This document shows, in pieces, positions 19,511-28,331 of a stretch of 51,586 nt of DNA (position 1 is the stretch's first letter; every line of letters starts with the position of its first letter). The stretch is taken from assembly GCA_018333635.1 (NCBI GenBank), contig JAGXTL010000007.1, positions 1-51,586 on the forward strand. Reading direction: 5' to 3'. Source of the stretch: Dethiobacter sp. Lineage in GTDB: Bacteria > Bacillota > Dethiobacteria > Dethiobacterales > Dethiobacteraceae. A program made the translations under genes and the position numbers. The notes under the pieces are model-generated. The model saw only the letters and a program-made list of their open reading frames with translations. It searched no databases and was not told the DNA's origin.

Positions 19511-21349
19511 ATGAGGTTGGTTTTTTTTATATTAGGAATGACCACGGTCGGCTTTTTAATACCTAAATTTAGACCAGACTTAGTGGCTCTAAGCTCACTG
19601 TTGACCCTCCAGCTAACGGGGATACTCACTCTGCAGGAGTCCTTAACCGGCTTTGCCAATAGTGTGGTGATCATGATTGCTGCCCTGTTTATTGTGGGAG
19701 AAGGCATACTTCAAACCGGGTTGGCTCAACAGGCAGGAAATATGCTAGTGAAGTGGACTGGAAACAGTGAATTGAGAGTGACAATGTTCATGCTGACCCT
19801 GGTTGCCATTTTAAGTGGATTCATTAGCAATACCGGCACCGTTGCCATTTTGTTGCCGGTGGTGGTCAGTTTAAGCAGGCAGATGCAACTCCATCCGGGG
19901 AAATTGCTGATGCCTTTAGCTTTTGCCAGCAGTATGGGGGGTGCTTTGACTTTAATTGGGACGGCTCCTAATCTAATTGCCAGGCAAAGCTTGATTGACC
20001 ACGGCTACCCAGGGCTGCGTTTTTTTGCCTTTACTCCCATTGGCCTAGTAATTTTATTGGCAGGAATTGCATATCTATGGTTTTTTGGCCGTCGTTGGCT
20101 GGATAAACCCTTGGAAAAAGAAAAGAAACTCACAGGAGTTTTTGACGGGGAAGATTTGCTGGAACAATACCGTATTGAGAACTTCATTCATCCTGTTTTG
20201 GTGCCGGCAGACAACAGTATTGTAGGAAAAACACTGAGAGAGCTCTATTGGCCCAGTAAGTTTGGTGTAACCGTCTTAGAGATTGTAAAGAAAGAAGGGG
20301 AAAGCCGCTTACGCCTGCCTTTTAGTCCAGTCTCCCGGCGCTTAACTGCCGGTCCCAATTATACAGTAGATGCAGGAGATGTTTTACTGGTCTTTACGGA
20401 AGTAGAAAAATTAAATAGTTGGGTTGAAAAGACAGGCCTCGAAAAAGTTCAGGCCACATTATCAAAGGAATATCGACCTGAAGAATCTAAAATGGCTGAA
20501 GTGATTTTGACCCCCAATTCTCGTTTAATCAATACTTCTATAGAAGATATTCATTTTCGAGAAAAGTATGGGTTGACTATTTTGGCGCTTAAGCGTCAAT
20601 ACAAAGGCTCAAAACGCCCGTCACCAGATGCTGAGCTTGCTTATGGCGACGCGATGCTGGTTCATGGAAAGTGGGAGGATATTGATCTTTTGGCTCAAGA
20701 GAAAAATGATATGGTTGTGCTAAAGCATGCAGTAGAGCCTGCTAAACAGAATCAGCCGATGCGGGCTGCTATCGCCGGACTTATCCTTTTGTCGATGCTG
20801 GTGATGCTGGTGCTAGAGTGGCTGCCTGCAGTCACTACAGTGATCTTCGCCGCATTACTAATGCTATTGTCTGGTTCCATCAGACATGCGGACCAAGCTT
20901 ACCGGTCGGTGAACTGGCAAACAGTAGTGCTGATTGCCAGCATGCTGCCAATGGCTACCGCATTAGAAAAAACAGGAGGGGTGAAGTTTCTGTCTGAAGG
21001 GTTAATTTCTGTTTTGGGGGCTTTTGGCCCAATGGTGGTGCTAGGGGGACTTTATGCAATTACATCTCTGCTCAGCCAGTTTATCAGCAATACGGCTACA
21101 GCCGTCTTATTATTTCCCGTAGCCATTTTAACAGCTCAGCAGATGGGGGTGAGCCCTGTCCCCATGGTCATGGCAGTTGCTTATTCGGCAACCATGGCCT
21201 TTGCCACTCCTGTGGCTACTCCTCCAAACGCCATGGTTATGGCAGCAGGGAATTATACTTTTTTTGACTTTGTCCGAGTAGGGGTACCCCTGCAGATTTT
21301 CATTGCTCTGATTACAGTATTCATTCTGACTCTGTTTTTTCCTTTTTAA
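19511..21349 (+). CDS. SLC13-type ion/anion transporter with two RCK_C (TrkA_C) domains
   Basis: This roughly 612-residue polytopic protein has two halves of hydrophobic helices flanking a soluble centre. Each half carries an SNT motif (SNTGTVAILLPV and SNTATAVLLFPVA), the hallmark of the SLC13/CitM superfamily. Two RCK_C/TrkA_C domains (about residues 190-300 and 310-400) should bind a regulatory ligand. The substrate is unknown; dicarboxylates, sulfate and other anions occur in the family. The start is not certain: ATG 19511 begins the first helix, ATG 19478 and TTG 19391 are upstream options, and none has a good Shine-Dalgarno. The gene stands alone inside a 29-bp inverted repeat pair. Confidence 0.85.
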   Translation: MRLVFFILGMTTVGFLIPKFRPDLVALSSLLTLQLTGILTLQESLTGFANSVVIMIAALFIVGEGILQTGLAQQAGNMLVKWTGNSELRVTMFMLTLVAILSGFISNTGTVAILLPVVVSLSRQMQLHPGKLLMPLAFASSMGGALTLIGTAPNLIARQSLIDHGYPGLRFFAFTPIGLVILLAGIAYLWFFGRRWLDKPLEKEKKLTGVFDGEDLLEQYRIENFIHPVLVPADNSIVGKTLRELYWPSKFGVTVLEIVKKEGESRLRLPFSPVSRRLTAGPNYTVDAGDVLLVFTEVEKLNSWVEKTGLEKVQATLSKEYRPEESKMAEVILTPNSRLINTSIEDIHFREKYGLTILALKRQYKGSKRPSPDAELAYGDAMLVHGKWEDIDLLAQEKNDMVVLKHAVEPAKQNQPMRAAIAGLILLSMLVMLVLEWLPAVTTVIFAALLMLLSGSIRHADQAYRSVNWQTVVLIASMLPMATALEKTGGVKFLSEGLISVLGAFGPMVVLGGLYAITSLLSQFISNTATAVLLFPVAILTAQQMGVSPVPMVMAVAYSATMAFATPVATPPNAMVMAAGNYTFFDFVRVGVPLQIFIALITVFILTLFFPF

Positions 21350-21375
21350 CACAAAGAAGGAAGTCACGATATTTT

Positions 21376-21404
21376 TGGGACAAATCACCTGTCCCCTTGT
21401 CCCA
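21376..21404 (-). repeat. 29-bp REP-like element, copy 2
   Basis: This is an exact reverse complement of 19225-19253. It lies 26 bases past the transporter stop. Flanking bases outside and inside the 29 bp do not match between copies, so the repeat has sharp edges. Confidence 0.85.
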
Positions 21405-21431
21405 AGTTAGTTTTTGCTTTTATTTTAGAAA

Positions 21432-21461
21432 CAAGAATGCCGGCTGCAGCCGGCATTCTTG
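21432..21461. terminator. Bidirectional terminator between the transporter and lexA
   Basis: A perfect 13-bp stem (CAAGAATGCCGGC / GCCGGCATTCTTG) around a TGCA loop lies between two convergent genes. CTTTTGC follows on the plus strand and a TTGTTTCT run follows on the minus strand. Confidence 0.8.
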
Positions 21462-21517
21462 CTTTTGCTATGAAATTATCTTGGTCCTTAATGTCAAAGT
21501 TTTGTGGCGTGGGAATG

Positions 21518-22132
21518 TTAATGAATATAACGGAAAACACCGATAACTTTACCTAATACAACAATATGTGGGGAAGAAATCGGTTCATAGAAGTCGTTCT
21601 CAGGTTGCAGGCGGATATGGTCTTTTTCCTTAAAGTAGCGTTTTACCGTAGCTTCACCCTCCAGCATAGCCACCACAATTTCACCATTTTGGGCATCTGC
21701 TTGTTGTCGCACTATTACTAAGTCTCCGTCCGTGATAGCGGCATTGATCATACTATCGCCTCGCACTCTAAGAAGAAACACTGTGTCCTGATGCACCAAC
21801 ATCTTGGGCAGAGGAAAATAGTCCTCAATATTTTGCTCTGCCAGTAGCGGTTCGCCCGCAGTTACATGACCAACGATAGGAACGTTGACAATATCCTCGA
21901 TAAACGGAGAAGCAGAAAGATAATCGAGCAGTTCGATGGCTCGCGGCTTAGTCGGATCCCGGCGGATGAACCCTTTTTCCTCCAGTTTCGCCAGATGAGC
22001 ATGGACAGTCGAACTGGAAGACAAACCTACCGCTTCGCCAATTTCCCGAACAGAAGGCGGATAATTTTTTGTTCTTACCTCGCGGCGGATGTAATTGAGG
22101 ATTTGCAGTTGTCTTGTTGTCAGGTCGTCCAA
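21518..22132 (-). CDS. lexA: LexA repressor
   Basis: This 204-residue SOS repressor has a winged helix domain (about residues 1-65, with [20 protein letters not shown]) and a peptidase S24 domain. The self-cleavage site is Ala92-Gly93 (VTAGEP), and the catalytic dyad is Ser127 (GDSM) and Lys164 (ATVKRY). I start at TTG 22132, which gives the family length and follows GGGTGGTG. The longer reading to 22189 adds residues that do not belong to LexA. An SOS box lies about 50 bases upstream, so it should repress itself. Confidence 0.95.
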   Translation of the reverse strand: MDDLTTRQLQILNYIRREVRTKNYPPSVREIGEAVGLSSSSTVHAHLAKLEEKGFIRRDPTKPRAIELLDYLSASPFIEDIVNVPIVGHVTAGEPLLAEQNIEDYFPLPKMLVHQDTVFLLRVRGDSMINAAITDGDLVIVRQQADAQNGEIVVAMLEGEATVKRYFKEKDHIRLQPENDFYEPISSPHIVVLGKVIGVFRYIH

Positions 22133-22183
22133 ACGGCAACACCACCCTTTTAGCTGAATTATACCATAACCTACAAAAAAATC

Positions 22184-22195
22184 AAACATTCGTTC
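22184..22195 (-). promoter_or_regulatory. LexA-binding site (SOS box) upstream of lexA
   Basis: On the minus strand this reads GAACGAATGTTT, one base from the Gram-positive consensus GAACnnnnGTTC. It is placed for autorepression of lexA. It is 160 bases from the plus-strand transporter operon and probably does not control it. Confidence 0.7.
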
Positions 22196-22292
22196 GTGTT
22201 TAATATATAATCAGAAATAAGCATCAAAATTAATTTTAATGTGTTTAATCTCAATATTTAGCAGGAAACACAGAAGATATGTTGAATTAATC

Positions 22293-22325
22293 TGCGTGTT
22301 ATAAAAATTCAATTTGTAACACGCA
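22293..22325. promoter_or_regulatory. 9-bp inverted repeat, candidate operator of the ABC transporter operon
   Basis: TGCGTGTTA and TAACACGCA are perfect inverted arms around a 15-base AT-rich spacer, ending 31 bases before the first gene of the operon. The arrangement suits a dimeric regulator or a leader hairpin. I do not recognise the motif. Confidence 0.55.
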
Positions 22326-22356
22326 TTAAATCATACGAGGGGGGAGAAATAGTAGA

Positions 22357-23967
22357 ATGATTTCCAGGTCTTATTTTAAGCAAAAAGGTCTTCTGAGTCT
22401 GTTATTAATCTTGCTGATGTTGCCGCTTATTGCAATTGGTGGATGTGGCGGTGGTGCACCGGCCTCCGGTCCTGACGCATTACCAGCGGCAAAAGAAATA
22501 CCGCGAGAAGCGCTGACTATTAGTCTGGAAGGAGGCGACTGGGGATACCCGTCTCCCTTTACCCATTATCCAAGGGGCCCCGGCATCTTTAAAATGCAGC
22601 TCATTTTCGACTCGCTGCTGGAAAGGGCGGAAGATGGTTATATTCCCTGGCTGGCGGAGAGCTGGGAGGTAAGCGAAGATGGCAAGACTTACCTCTTTAA
22701 CCTGCGGCAGGGCGTTAAATGGCATGACGGCAAAGATCTGACCGCAGATGATGTGGTTTTTTCCGTGAACTATTATCGAGAACACCCTCCGGTTTCCATA
22801 TTTTTTGGCGGGATACTCCTCGATGAGAAACATGTGCTTGAAGTTAGCGCAGTTTCAAGATACCAAGTACGCTTTGTCACTGCTGCTCCGAATGCCACTT
22901 TTCTGCCGGCTGTAGGGTCGGCCCGTATTATCCCCCGGCATATCTGGGAGCGGGTGGACAATCCCCGGGAATTTCTCGCACCGGAAGCGGTAATTGGCAG
23001 CGGTCCTTACCGCCTGATAGACTACAGCAAGGAACACGGCAAATATCGCTTTGAGGACTTCGACGCTTTCTGGGGTCCCCGGCAAAGGGTGGATGTAATA
23101 GAGTTTGTCCCCGTTAGCGATCCTGTCCTGGCTTTTGAAAAGGGAGAAATTGATCTGATAGAAGATTTGTCTCCGGATCTGCTGCACCGCTTCCAGAACA
23201 ATCCGGAATTTTCCATCAGGGAAAATCCCGGTTTCTGGGGCTTCCGACTGAGATTTAATTTCGAAAGAAACAAACTGTTTCAAAACAAGGCCTTGCGCCA
23301 AGCAATGGCCTATGCAATAAATCGTCAGGAGCTGGTAGAAAAAATTGCTCGGGGAGCGGCCATTCAAGGAAATCCTGGCATACTTCCTCCGCAACACGTT
23401 TGGTATAACCCCGCTGTTCCAAAATATGAACATAACATTGAACGTGCCAAGGATTTGTTGGAGCAGTTAAAGCAAGCAAATTTATCCTTTACTTTGCTGG
23501 TAGGCCAGGATCGGGAGGTTAGAATCGGCGAGCTCTTAAAAGAACAACTGGCTGAAACAGGTATCCAGCTAAATGTGGAGTCGGTAGATATGAAGTCTCG
23601 TGATGCCCGGATTCGTGAAGGACAGTATGAACTTGCCTTGGTTGGTCACGGGGGCTGGGGGGGCGATGCGGACTACTTGCGTACCCGCTTTGCCGGTGAA
23701 AAGCGCGACTGGTTTAGCGGCACTCCCGGCTACAATAATCCTCTGGTAAACGAGTTGGGACGACGTCAATTTGCTGAAGTTGTTGAAAATAAGCGCAGGG
23801 AGTTGATTTTCGAGCTGCAACAGGAACTGGCGCAGGATGTTCCCGAAATTCCCCTTTACTATACCACTGGCTATAGTGTTTATCGACCCGGCAAGTACGA
23901 TGGCTGGATCTATATGTTCGACCACCATTTCCTCTCCCACAGCAAACTCTCTTTCCTTGAACGGTAA
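22357..23967 (+). CDS. ABC transporter substrate-binding lipoprotein (dipeptide/nickel type, family 5)
   Basis: This 536-residue solute-binding protein has a lipoprotein signal peptide: hydrophobic residues about 11-28 and lipobox AIGGC with acylated Cys30. An SBP_bac_5 domain follows, with the FDSLLERAEDG, LAESWEVSEDGKTYLFNLR and VKWHDGKDLTADDVVFS motifs. Family members bind oligopeptides, nickel-chelates, opines or sugars. The ligand cannot be read from sequence. GGGGGGAG precedes the ATG. It is the first gene of an operon with an FmdE-like protein, two permeases and a fused ATPase. Confidence 0.92.
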   Translation: MISRSYFKQKGLLSLLLILLMLPLIAIGGCGGGAPASGPDALPAAKEIPREALTISLEGGDWGYPSPFTHYPRGPGIFKMQLIFDSLLERAEDGYIPWLAESWEVSEDGKTYLFNLRQGVKWHDGKDLTADDVVFSVNYYREHPPVSIFFGGILLDEKHVLEVSAVSRYQVRFVTAAPNATFLPAVGSARIIPRHIWERVDNPREFLAPEAVIGSGPYRLIDYSKEHGKYRFEDFDAFWGPRQRVDVIEFVPVSDPVLAFEKGEIDLIEDLSPDLLHRFQNNPEFSIRENPGFWGFRLRFNFERNKLFQNKALRQAMAYAINRQELVEKIARGAAIQGNPGILPPQHVWYNPAVPKYEHNIERAKDLLEQLKQANLSFTLLVGQDREVRIGELLKEQLAETGIQLNVESVDMKSRDARIREGQYELALVGHGGWGGDADYLRTRFAGEKRDWFSGTPGYNNPLVNELGRRQFAEVVENKRRELIFELQQELAQDVPEIPLYYTTGYSVYRPGKYDGWIYMFDHHFLSHSKLSFLER

Positions 23968-24020
23968 TAGTTTTAGTTTGCTCCTATTAGTTCAATACAC
24001 TTCAAGCGGGAGGTCTAAAA

Positions 24021-24638
24021 ATGTGTATAAAAAAAACACAATGGGAAAAATCCGTGGATTTTCACGGGCACGCTTGCATAGGGCTGGCTTTGGGCTACAG
24101 GGTTGCCGAGGCGGCGCTTCGGGCCTTTGGGCAGAAGCGGGCTGAGGATGAAGAAATGGTTGCCATTGTGGAAAACGACAGTTGCGCCGTAGACGCTATC
24201 CAGGTGATTACCGGCTGCACCGTGGGGAAAGGAAATATGATCCTGCGTGATTTCGGCAAGCAAGCCTATACTTTTGCCCTGCGCGATCTGAATAAAGCGA
24301 TACGCATTACAATAATAAGCCATGCCGGGGAAAAACATGAAGCACTGCCGGCGCTGCGTCAAAAAGTTTTAGCCGGTGACGCTTCTGCAGAAGAGAAAGA
24401 CCTTTTTCAGAAGATAAACGACGAGCTGCTTAAGGATTATCTTACTCGACCTCTGGAAGAGGTCTGCAAAGTTGCAGAGATTGACTATGACTTGCCACAA
24501 AAGGCGCGCATATTCCCTTCCGTAACTTGTTCCTGCTGTGACGAAAAGGTCATGGAGCCGCGTGCCCGCCTCAAAAGCGGCAAACCGGCCTGTATCCCCT
24601 GCGCCGAGAAGTATGATCGGGGCTGGGGAAATATTTAG
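24021..24638 (+). CDS. FmdE family protein with C-terminal zinc ribbon
   Basis: This 205-residue protein has an FmdE domain, named after a gene in the molybdenum formylmethanofuran dehydrogenase operon. The FHGHACIGLALGYR motif (about residues 14-27) contains the Cys/His ligands, and ENDSCAVDAIQ and GCTVGKGN follow. The C-terminal zinc ribbon has CSCCDE and CIPCAEKY. FmdE homologues in bacteria often lie beside metal-handling or ABC transport genes, but the biochemical role is unresolved. Here it sits between the binding protein and the first permease, which suggests a metal or metal-chelate as cargo. That is inference. Confidence 0.85.
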   Translation: MCIKKTQWEKSVDFHGHACIGLALGYRVAEAALRAFGQKRAEDEEMVAIVENDSCAVDAIQVITGCTVGKGNMILRDFGKQAYTFALRDLNKAIRITIISHAGEKHEALPALRQKVLAGDASAEEKDLFQKINDELLKDYLTRPLEEVCKVAEIDYDLPQKARIFPSVTCSCCDEKVMEPRARLKSGKPACIPCAEKYDRGWGNI

Positions 24639-24665
24639 CGACCGGAAAGGCAGTAATTAAGAGTA

Positions 24666-25643
24666 ATGGAGAAAAAAGGCTTGACTATTTTTGAATACTT
24701 TATTACTTTAATGATCATTCTGACTATAAACTTTTTTTTGCCCCGCCTCATGCCTGGAGATCCATTTTTGCACCTCTCCGGAGAGGCTGGGCTGGAGTTC
24801 GTAACTTTTACGGCAGAGCAGCGGGAATATTTCATTGCACATTATGGGCTGGACCGTCCAATGTCTGAACAGTATTTCCGCTATCTGTCAGGTTTGCTCA
24901 GGGGCGATCTTGGTTTCAGCTATTATTATAAGGCTGATGTTGCCGCGATTATCCTATCGCGTATTCCCTGGACTTTGTTGATGGTCACTGCTGCCACCTT
25001 TTTCAGTTTACTCCTCGGAATTTTTCTGGGCAGTTTTTCCGCCTGGCGCCGGGAAGCTTGGCAGGATAAAGTTACTTATTTACTTATTGTCATATTCTCA
25101 GAAATTCCTGTTTTCTTGCTTGGGATTATGTTGTTAATCGTCTTTGCAGCCGGTTTGGGGCTATTTCCTCTTTCCGGGGCAATTACCCCTTTTTCCGGAT
25201 ATACAGGCTTTGCATTGACAAAAGATATACTTCACCATGCCATGCTTCCCGTAATTGCCCTTTCCCTTACCCGTGCAGGAGGAATCTATCTGCTGGTTCG
25301 CAATAGCCTTACCACTATCCTGGCTAAAGATTACATGCGCACTGCCCGCGCTAAAGGCCTCAGTGAGGGGCGTATCCGTTACCGTCATGCGCTCAAAAAC
25401 GCCATGCTTCCCTTAGTAACCCGGGTGACTATGCAGCTGGGGGGTATGGTGGGTGGCGTAGTACTGGTGGAAAATATTTTCGCTTACCCTGGGCTGGGCA
25501 GACTAATGCAGGAAGCGGTATTTGTGCGTGATTATCCCCTGCTGCAAGGCATATTTCTGGTGCTGGCTTTCAGCGTGCTAACGGCTAACCTGCTGGCTGA
25601 CTTGCTCTACCGGTTCCTGGATCCGCGGATAAGAGAAATTTAA
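24666..25643 (+). CDS. ABC transporter permease (DppB/NikB type)
   Basis: This 325-residue membrane protein has about six helices. The family's N-terminal signature appears as NFFLPRLMPGDPF, followed by YGLDRPMSEQYFRYLSGLLRG. The cytoplasmic EAA loop reads DYMRTARAKGLSEGRIRYRHALKNA, and VENIFAYPGLG is the conserved C-terminal motif. It forms the translocation pore with the next gene product. It follows the FmdE gene by 27 bases. Confidence 0.93.
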   Translation: MEKKGLTIFEYFITLMIILTINFFLPRLMPGDPFLHLSGEAGLEFVTFTAEQREYFIAHYGLDRPMSEQYFRYLSGLLRGDLGFSYYYKADVAAIILSRIPWTLLMVTAATFFSLLLGIFLGSFSAWRREAWQDKVTYLLIVIFSEIPVFLLGIMLLIVFAAGLGLFPLSGAITPFSGYTGFALTKDILHHAMLPVIALSLTRAGGIYLLVRNSLTTILAKDYMRTARAKGLSEGRIRYRHALKNAMLPLVTRVTMQLGGMVGGVVLVENIFAYPGLGRLMQEAVFVRDYPLLQGIFLVLAFSVLTANLLADLLYRFLDPRIREI

Positions 25644-25727
25644 AAAGATGGCTGGCTGACTCAAATATCAATTATAAAGGTTGTTGAGTAGTAAAAGATT
25701 ATATTTATACTATCGGGAGGTTGTAAC

Positions 25728-26591
25728 TTGTCTCTGCCTAGGCTGAAAAGTGTTAAGAAAATCTGGCAAGAAATGACAAATTTTGGTCGGATTGGTCTGC
25801 TTATTCTTTTGCTGCTGATCTTCATGGCATTGGCCGCTTCCCATTTAACCTGGCACCCTCACAATGTTTCTTCGGGACCACCGCTCGCGCCTCCGGGAAA
25901 AGCGCATTTACTTGGCACCGACGAGCTAGGGGTGGACCTCTGGGCGCAGATCTGTTACGGGGCACGGGTAAGCTTGATTGTGGGGTTGGGAACCGCGCTG
26001 ATGGCCGGTGCTGGTGGGGGAATTGTTGGTACTTTTGCCGCTTACCGGGGCGGAGTTATTGACCGTCTGCTCATGCGCTTGATCGATATCATGCTCGTCA
26101 TGCCCAGCTTGCCGGTCATGATCGTGTTAGCTGCATTTATGGGTTCCAACATACGTAATATAATTCTTGTTCTCGTCCTGTTCTCCTGGTCGCACCCGGC
26201 CCGTATTATGCGCGCACAGGTACTGTCTTTAAAAGAACAGGGATATATTAAAATGGCTCGTGTTTATGGCGGCAGTGATCTCTATATTATTTTCAGACAC
26301 CTCTTGCCTGAGCTTTTCCCCATAGTTGCAGTCAGTATGATCCGCTTAGCCAGCATGGCTATTGTTGCCGAGTCAAGCCTTGCTTTCCTGGGATTGGGGG
26401 ATCCTACCTCCCGCAGCTGGGGACTGATCATTAACCACGCTTTAAATTTCAGCGGCATTTACTTCACCCCTTTTTGGCAATGGTGGCTATTTTACCCTTG
26501 GCTGTTTCTAACCCTGCTCGTTATTTCCCTGGCCTTTTTGGGTCGGGATCTGGAACGTATTGCCGATCCCCGGATGGCAAAAGGCTTATAA
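25728..26591 (+). CDS. ABC transporter permease (DppC/NikC type)
   Basis: This 287-residue permease has an N-terminal helix (about 18-40) and a short periplasmic segment with HLLGTDELGVDLWAQICYGARVS, the typical DppC motif. Five more helices follow, and the EAA loop is GYIKMARVYGGSDLYIIFRHLLPE. Start TTG 25728 lies seven bases after GGGAGG. The 84-base gap before it is the largest in the operon but holds no convincing terminator. Confidence 0.92.
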   Translation: MSLPRLKSVKKIWQEMTNFGRIGLLILLLLIFMALAASHLTWHPHNVSSGPPLAPPGKAHLLGTDELGVDLWAQICYGARVSLIVGLGTALMAGAGGGIVGTFAAYRGGVIDRLLMRLIDIMLVMPSLPVMIVLAAFMGSNIRNIILVLVLFSWSHPARIMRAQVLSLKEQGYIKMARVYGGSDLYIIFRHLLPELFPIVAVSMIRLASMAIVAESSLAFLGLGDPTSRSWGLIINHALNFSGIYFTPFWQWWLFYPWLFLTLLVISLAFLGRDLERIADPRMAKGL

Positions 26592-26609
26592 AATCGGGAG
26601 GTTATTCCA

Positions 26610-28316
26610 ATGCCAGCACTCGAAGTGGACAGTTTGCACGTAAAATACCACTCCGCCAGTCAGCCAGTGCAAGCTCTGGCGGATATTTCCTTCTCCCTTG
26701 CCCCAGGGGAAACGCTTGGCATCATCGGTGAATCAGGAAGCGGTAAGACGACCTTAGCTCTAGGCCTCATGGGCTTGCTTGATAATAAAACTAGTGTGGC
26801 TGGAAAAGTCATTTATGACGGTTCGGAATTGCTCTCTCTTGACGAAACCAAACGTAAAGCCTATCGCTGGAAACGCATAGCCATGGTTTTTCAAAATTCC
26901 TTGGAGATTCTAAACCCGGTATTAAACGTGCAGGAGCAGGTGGGCGAGCCGCTGGTAAAACACCTGGGCTTAAAAAAACTGGAACTGGAGAATAAGATAA
27001 ACGAATTGCTTGATCTGGTTGGTCTGGAACGTGACTGGAAAACCGCATTTCCACATCAACTTTCCGGGGGTATGCGCCAGCGGGTGCTGTTGGCCATGGC
27101 TCTTGCTTGCCGTCCCGAACTGTTACTGGTAGATGAACCAACTACCTCTCTTGATCCAATTGCTCGCAGGGAGATCATTGAATTGCTGGAACGCCTGCAA
27201 AAGGAATATGGTTTTGCCATGGTGCTGATCTCCCACGACTTAGCCTGCGTCGCCCGCCTGACGCGGCACCTGCTGGTGCTTTATGGAGGTAGGATCGTGG
27301 AGGCGGGGAAGACGGAAATCCTTTTAGAAGATCCCCTGCACCCCTATACGCGTGGTTTGATTAATGCTTCCCCTAACTTTTTTGCTTTCCGGGATCTATG
27401 GGGAATTCCCGGTGAGCCGGACGGCGGCAATGCAGCGGGTTGTGCTTTTGCTCCCCGCTGCGTCCAATCTCTGGAACAATGCAGAAGCGAGATCCCAGTA
27501 CTACAACTACTTTCAGGTGGCCGGAAGGTTGCTTGCAGTCAAGGCGGGATTATGACTTTGCTGGAAGTAAAAGGGGTAAGCAAGGCATACCGTTTGCATA
27601 ACAAAACGATTCAAGCTGTAAATAGCATTGATCTAGAAATCAGGCATGGTGAGGTTCTTGGGCTATTAGGAGAAACGGGGTCAGGCAAATCAACCTTGGC
27701 TCAGATTCTGGGAAGGATTATTAAACCTTCCGCAGGACAAATTACCTTCCAGGGAAAGCCTCTTAACGGCGAACTAACCCGCCGGGAAAAAGGAGTCCAA
27801 CTGGTGATGCAGGATCCTTTTTCTTCAATCAGTCATCGCTTTAAAGTGGGTCAGACACTGCGAGAACCTCTGGAGATCAACAAGGTGGGAAGCGAGCAAG
27901 AACGGGAGCGCAGAATCATTGAGGCCTTGACTCGGGTACAGCTCCCTTTTGATGAACTATTCTTGAACCGTTATTGCTATGAGCTAAGCGGCGGACAACG
28001 GCAGCGCCTTGCCATAGCCAGGGCTCTCGTTATGAAGCCAGCCTTGTTGCTGGCTGATGAGATAACTTCCATGCTTGACCCATCCTCTCAGGCCAACATA
28101 TTGCGCCTTTTAAAAGGCCTGCAAAACTTGGAGGGGTTTGCCATGCTTTTTATTACCCATTCCTTAGACTTGGCACGCAAGGTAGCAGACCGTATCATGG
28201 TGATGCGGCACGGATCAATATTGGAACAGGGTTCTACACAACGCATTTTCACTCGACCCTGTTGTTGTTATACCAAGGATTTGCTGGCTGCGGCTTTTGA
28301 GCATGAGCATAATTAA
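26610..28316 (+). CDS. Fused ABC transporter ATPase (DppD-DppF type, two nucleotide-binding domains)
   Basis: This 568-residue protein contains two complete ATPase domains in one chain. Domain 1 has Walker A GESGSGKTT (about 40-48), signature LSGGMRQR, Walker B LLLVDEPTTSLD, and the OppD-type C-terminal Cys motif (CAFAPRCVQSLEQC). Domain 2 begins near residue 315 and has GETGSGKST, LSGGQRQR and LLADEITSMLD. Related systems usually encode two separate proteins. The reading frame continues through the junction without a stop, so it is a true fusion and not a frameshift. An internal ATG at 27552 could in principle give domain 2 alone. Confidence 0.92.
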   Translation: MPALEVDSLHVKYHSASQPVQALADISFSLAPGETLGIIGESGSGKTTLALGLMGLLDNKTSVAGKVIYDGSELLSLDETKRKAYRWKRIAMVFQNSLEILNPVLNVQEQVGEPLVKHLGLKKLELENKINELLDLVGLERDWKTAFPHQLSGGMRQRVLLAMALACRPELLLVDEPTTSLDPIARREIIELLERLQKEYGFAMVLISHDLACVARLTRHLLVLYGGRIVEAGKTEILLEDPLHPYTRGLINASPNFFAFRDLWGIPGEPDGGNAAGCAFAPRCVQSLEQCRSEIPVLQLLSGGRKVACSQGGIMTLLEVKGVSKAYRLHNKTIQAVNSIDLEIRHGEVLGLLGETGSGKSTLAQILGRIIKPSAGQITFQGKPLNGELTRREKGVQLVMQDPFSSISHRFKVGQTLREPLEINKVGSEQERERRIIEALTRVQLPFDELFLNRYCYELSGGQRQRLAIARALVMKPALLLADEITSMLDPSSQANILRLLKGLQNLEGFAMLFITHSLDLARKVADRIMVMRHGSILEQGSTQRIFTRPCCCYTKDLLAAAFEHEHN

Positions 28317-28331
28317 ATACTTTTGGTTCTA

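Noticed and set aside
22133-22189. Longer N terminus for LexA
   Set aside because: The extra residues precede the normal LexA start, include the Shine-Dalgarno used by TTG 22132, and run up to the SOS box.
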